Below are positions 21,001 through 22,587 of a DNA stretch of 22,587 bases, in pieces. The stretch is from the NCBI GenBank assembly GCA_000697335.1, contig JNEM01011314.1, positions 1-22,587 on the forward strand. The letters are read 5' to 3'. Numbering within the stretch: position 1 is the stretch's first letter; each line of letters opens with the position of its first letter. The position numbers and the translations under genes are program-made. The DNA is from Conidiobolus incongruus B7586. Taxonomy: Eukaryota; Entomophthoromycota; Entomophthoromycetes; Entomophthorales; Conidiobolaceae. Under the pieces are notes generated by a model. That model saw nothing but the letters and a program-made list of their open reading frames with translations. It ran no database searches and was not told where the DNA came from.

Positions 21001-21902
21001 TTCAAGTTGGAAACGAGTTAGAAATCTCTTTGATGGGTCCAAAATCTCAAAGTTTTAACTTTCTGATTCAATTAATTCATACTATTGGGTGGTGGAGTTT
21101 GATTGCAAACTATGGATCTAAAAATCTTGAAGTTATCCAAATTTGGAGTAAGCGTTTAGTTAATTTAATTAATTATATCCAGATTAACAGCAATCAGCTT
21201 CATTCAGAGATGGATCAATTTATAGCTAGTTTCACTAAAGAGTTCATTATTCCATTACAATCTTGGTTGAATACTCCCAATCCTTCATTTACCGATATTC
21301 AGCAAACTATCTTAAAGGGTTATAATCTTTGGAACAATATTGGGTTAACTAGTAATTGGTTCAAACTTGTGTATCATAATTCACTAGACTTTGTCAAAAG
21401 CTTGAATTTGGCAGATTTTTGCCAAGTTCGAATTCAAGTCAACTCTCCACTACCAAACCAAAAAAAGCAGCCTCTCCCAGTGGAATATAGTGTCGGTGCT
21501 TCAGTTCCATTTATATTCACTTTTCATAATATTCAATCAAATCAACTTCAAAATATCGTGGTCTGTATCCAACTATCAGATAATCAGGCTAAATATCATC
21601 GATTATTTAGATTAGGAAATTGGACCAATTTGGGTAACAATTCTTGGGGCTTTGAGGGTGAAATACAGTTGGGTATCCCTAGTATCGATGGAACCTTTTT
21701 AATTAGATTAAAATTGGGTATTGTGGATAAGAACTGGGTCGACAATACATTTTTAGAATTTTATCAATTTACACCTTTGAGATGTATTCAATTTGATAAA
21801 AGTATTACTATTAACAACCGTCTCGAGAATGACTGGTCCGGTGATAACCAAGGAGATTGGAGAATCTGGTTTAAATTTAAAGAGCTCAAAGTTGTTTCAT
21901 AA
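18078..21902 (+). CDS. INTS4: Integrator complex subunit 4-like HEAT-repeat protein
   Basis: Five exons (18078-18103, 18155-18263, 18647-18718, 18769-19263, 19314-21902) join in frame to 1096 aa; human INTS4 is about 960. The first exon is only 26 nt (MDLTKPLK plus two bases). HEAT-like helices fill about 50-480 (for example a WDTKVRQFGFLILGSLGK segment near 337-354). The best match is residues 488-620: GGLSFGIEDLDPQAR, then LERLLDPIDTVKTAALDCL, then SREQLVELL and an EDRDLIVNCF segment, in the same order and spacing as in animal INTS4 (HGLED..., REDQL, DRDSIWKCL). A low-complexity Asn/Asp/Lys loop (about 420-480) is inserted before it. The C-terminal beta-rich domain starts near 930. INTS4 scaffolds the INTS4/9/11 cleavage module of Integrator, which cuts nascent RNA at snRNA and paused genes in the nucleus. 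The last intron's acceptor (AAG at 19313) was chosen for frame, a 50-nt length and an upstream TACTAAT; a CAG at 19349 is the alternative. Confidence 0.85.
18346..18365. repeat. (AT)10 microsatellite in INTS4 intron 2
   Basis: Twenty bases of uninterrupted AT dinucleotide, located inside the long intron. Confidence 0.85.
18447..18475. repeat. Hairpin in INTS4 intron 2
   Basis: Arms TACAATGAAA (18447-18456) and TTTCATTGTA (18466-18475) are exact reverse complements around a 9-base loop. They could form a stable stem in the intron RNA. No known RNA family is recognised. Confidence 0.6.
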
Positions 21903-22296
21903 TTTATTATATCAATTAAATCTACAAAAATTATTTATAAATGAATTAAATATATACCGAAATAGCTACTTTTGTATTCTTATATGTAAATCATTCTTGT
22001 ATATGAATTGAATTCATGTTGTTCAACCCATACTTTTTCAAATTGAAACTACTAAATTTAAATTGCTTTGAAATACTTGATCAATCAATCTTTCAAGGTG
22101 TTAGTAAGTTTTTAAATCAAATCAGATTATTTATTAAAAATTGCTATCAGCGATTAGAAAATTATAATAGAACTATGAAAATACCAGATTCAATTGATAA
22201 TATTACTCTGCATTTTTAATAATGGGAATTTTTTGCGATTAAAAATAAATAAACATTTGAATATATGATATATAAAAATAAATATATAATATAAAT
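21903..22296. other. 3' flank of INTS4 and outer flank of the mariner remnant
   Basis: This A+T-rich spacer contains a 67-codon open frame at 22016-22219 that I do not recognise. A less A/T-rich patch (about 22221-22239, including GGGAATTTTTTGCGA) may be the outer end of the mariner element, because mariner inverted repeats normally lie a few dozen bases past the transposase stop. The opposite end lies outside the window, so this cannot be confirmed. Confidence 0.35.
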
Positions 22297-22587
22297 TTAA
22301 TAGTTTCCTTTATTATTAATAACTTTTTGCTATACTTTTGGCAAACTTCTAACACCTAAAAAACAGTTCTTTTTATTAAGGACTGAAATTTGATGTTTCA
22401 CAAACCAATTAAATTTTCCTGCAGAAATTTTCTTTCCTGCAAGCTGGTTTTTTAATTGCCTAAAGCAATTATAATCACATAGGTTATAATCAGGGGAATA
22501 TACTAGATGTGGTAATTCTTTCCAGTTATTTTTAATTAGAAAGTTTTTTACAGCTTTAGATTTATGTATTTTGCAATTATCATGCAA
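22297..22587 (-). mobile_element. Tc1/mariner-family (mariner DD34D) transposase, C-terminal remnant
   Basis: The minus-strand frame enters from the right edge and encodes the last part of a mariner transposase. HDN with its catalytic Asp (codon 22581-22579) is followed, exactly 34 residues later, by the third catalytic Asp in the CDYN motif, within SPDYNLCDYNCFRQLKN; DD34D spacing defines the mariner family. The end reads GVRSLPK-V-stop-QKVINNKGNY then TAA (22299-22297). Mariner proteins have RWQK here, so TAG at 22332-22330 sits where a Trp codon (TGG) is expected. TAG is a true stop for POB3 in this window, so this copy looks inactive, though only lightly decayed. Mariner transposases cut and paste DNA at TA sites. 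The N-terminal HTH region, the first Asp and the other terminal repeat lie outside the window. Confidence 0.85.

Noticed and set aside
22016-22219. 67-codon open frame between INTS4 and the mariner remnant
   Set aside because: No recognisable family, not in frame with either neighbour, and compatible with chance. It might belong to a decayed element, but I cannot support that.
22330-22332. TAG in the mariner frame as a recoded sense codon
   Set aside because: POB3 in the same window ends with TAG in a conserved position, so TAG works as a stop; a Trp codon mutated to stop is simpler.
1-22587. CRISPR array, telomeric repeats, toxin-antitoxin or defence-system genes
   Set aside because: No regularly spaced repeats, no telomere-type arrays and no such protein families were seen; the gene content is ordinary eukaryotic.

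Overview
This is a nuclear window from an A+T-rich eukaryote with compact spliced genes, most likely an early-diverging fungus (zygomycete or chytrid grade). The reasons are: (1) the FACT subunit is the Pob3 form, ending in an acidic tail with no HMG box; (2) most introns are about 50 nt, with GTA donors and almost always TAG acceptors; (3) an Integrator INTS4 homologue is present, a complex generally missing from Ascomycota and Basidiomycota; (4) intergenic DNA is extremely A+T-rich. TAA and TAG both end real genes here, so the code looks standard. The species is inferred, not proven.

Layout: 1-4604 is a gene-free A+T-rich stretch whose last ~900 bases are less A+T-rich and probably hold the promoter of an intronless ABCC/MRP-type ABC transporter (4605-8729, +). 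A 2.7 kb convergent spacer follows. It holds a decayed tRNA-Leu(AAG) copy with a T-run behind it and a cluster of perfect A+T palindromes. Next come a four-exon SLC35C2-like nucleotide-sugar/triose-phosphate-translocator family gene (11417-12897, -), a divergent 1.4 kb spacer, a two-exon TMEM128-like membrane protein gene (14328-14813, +), and a seven-exon POB3/SSRP1 gene (15052-16995, -) that converges on it with only 238 bp between stop codons. A 1.08 kb divergent spacer separates POB3 from a five-exon INTS4-like gene (18078-21902, +). The right edge holds the C-terminal end of a DD34D mariner transposase (22297-22587, -) with an internal stop.

The genes do not form an obvious pathway. Two, Pob3 (FACT) and INTS4 (Integrator), act on RNA polymerase II transcription and sit head to head. 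Two others, the ABC transporter and the SLC35-family protein, are membrane transporters with unrelated likely roles. I found no defence island, CRISPR array, gene cluster or clearly new system. The points most worth following are the retained INTS4, the head-to-head FACT/Integrator pair, the tRNA fossil with nearby palindromes, and the unusual base composition of the ABC transporter.
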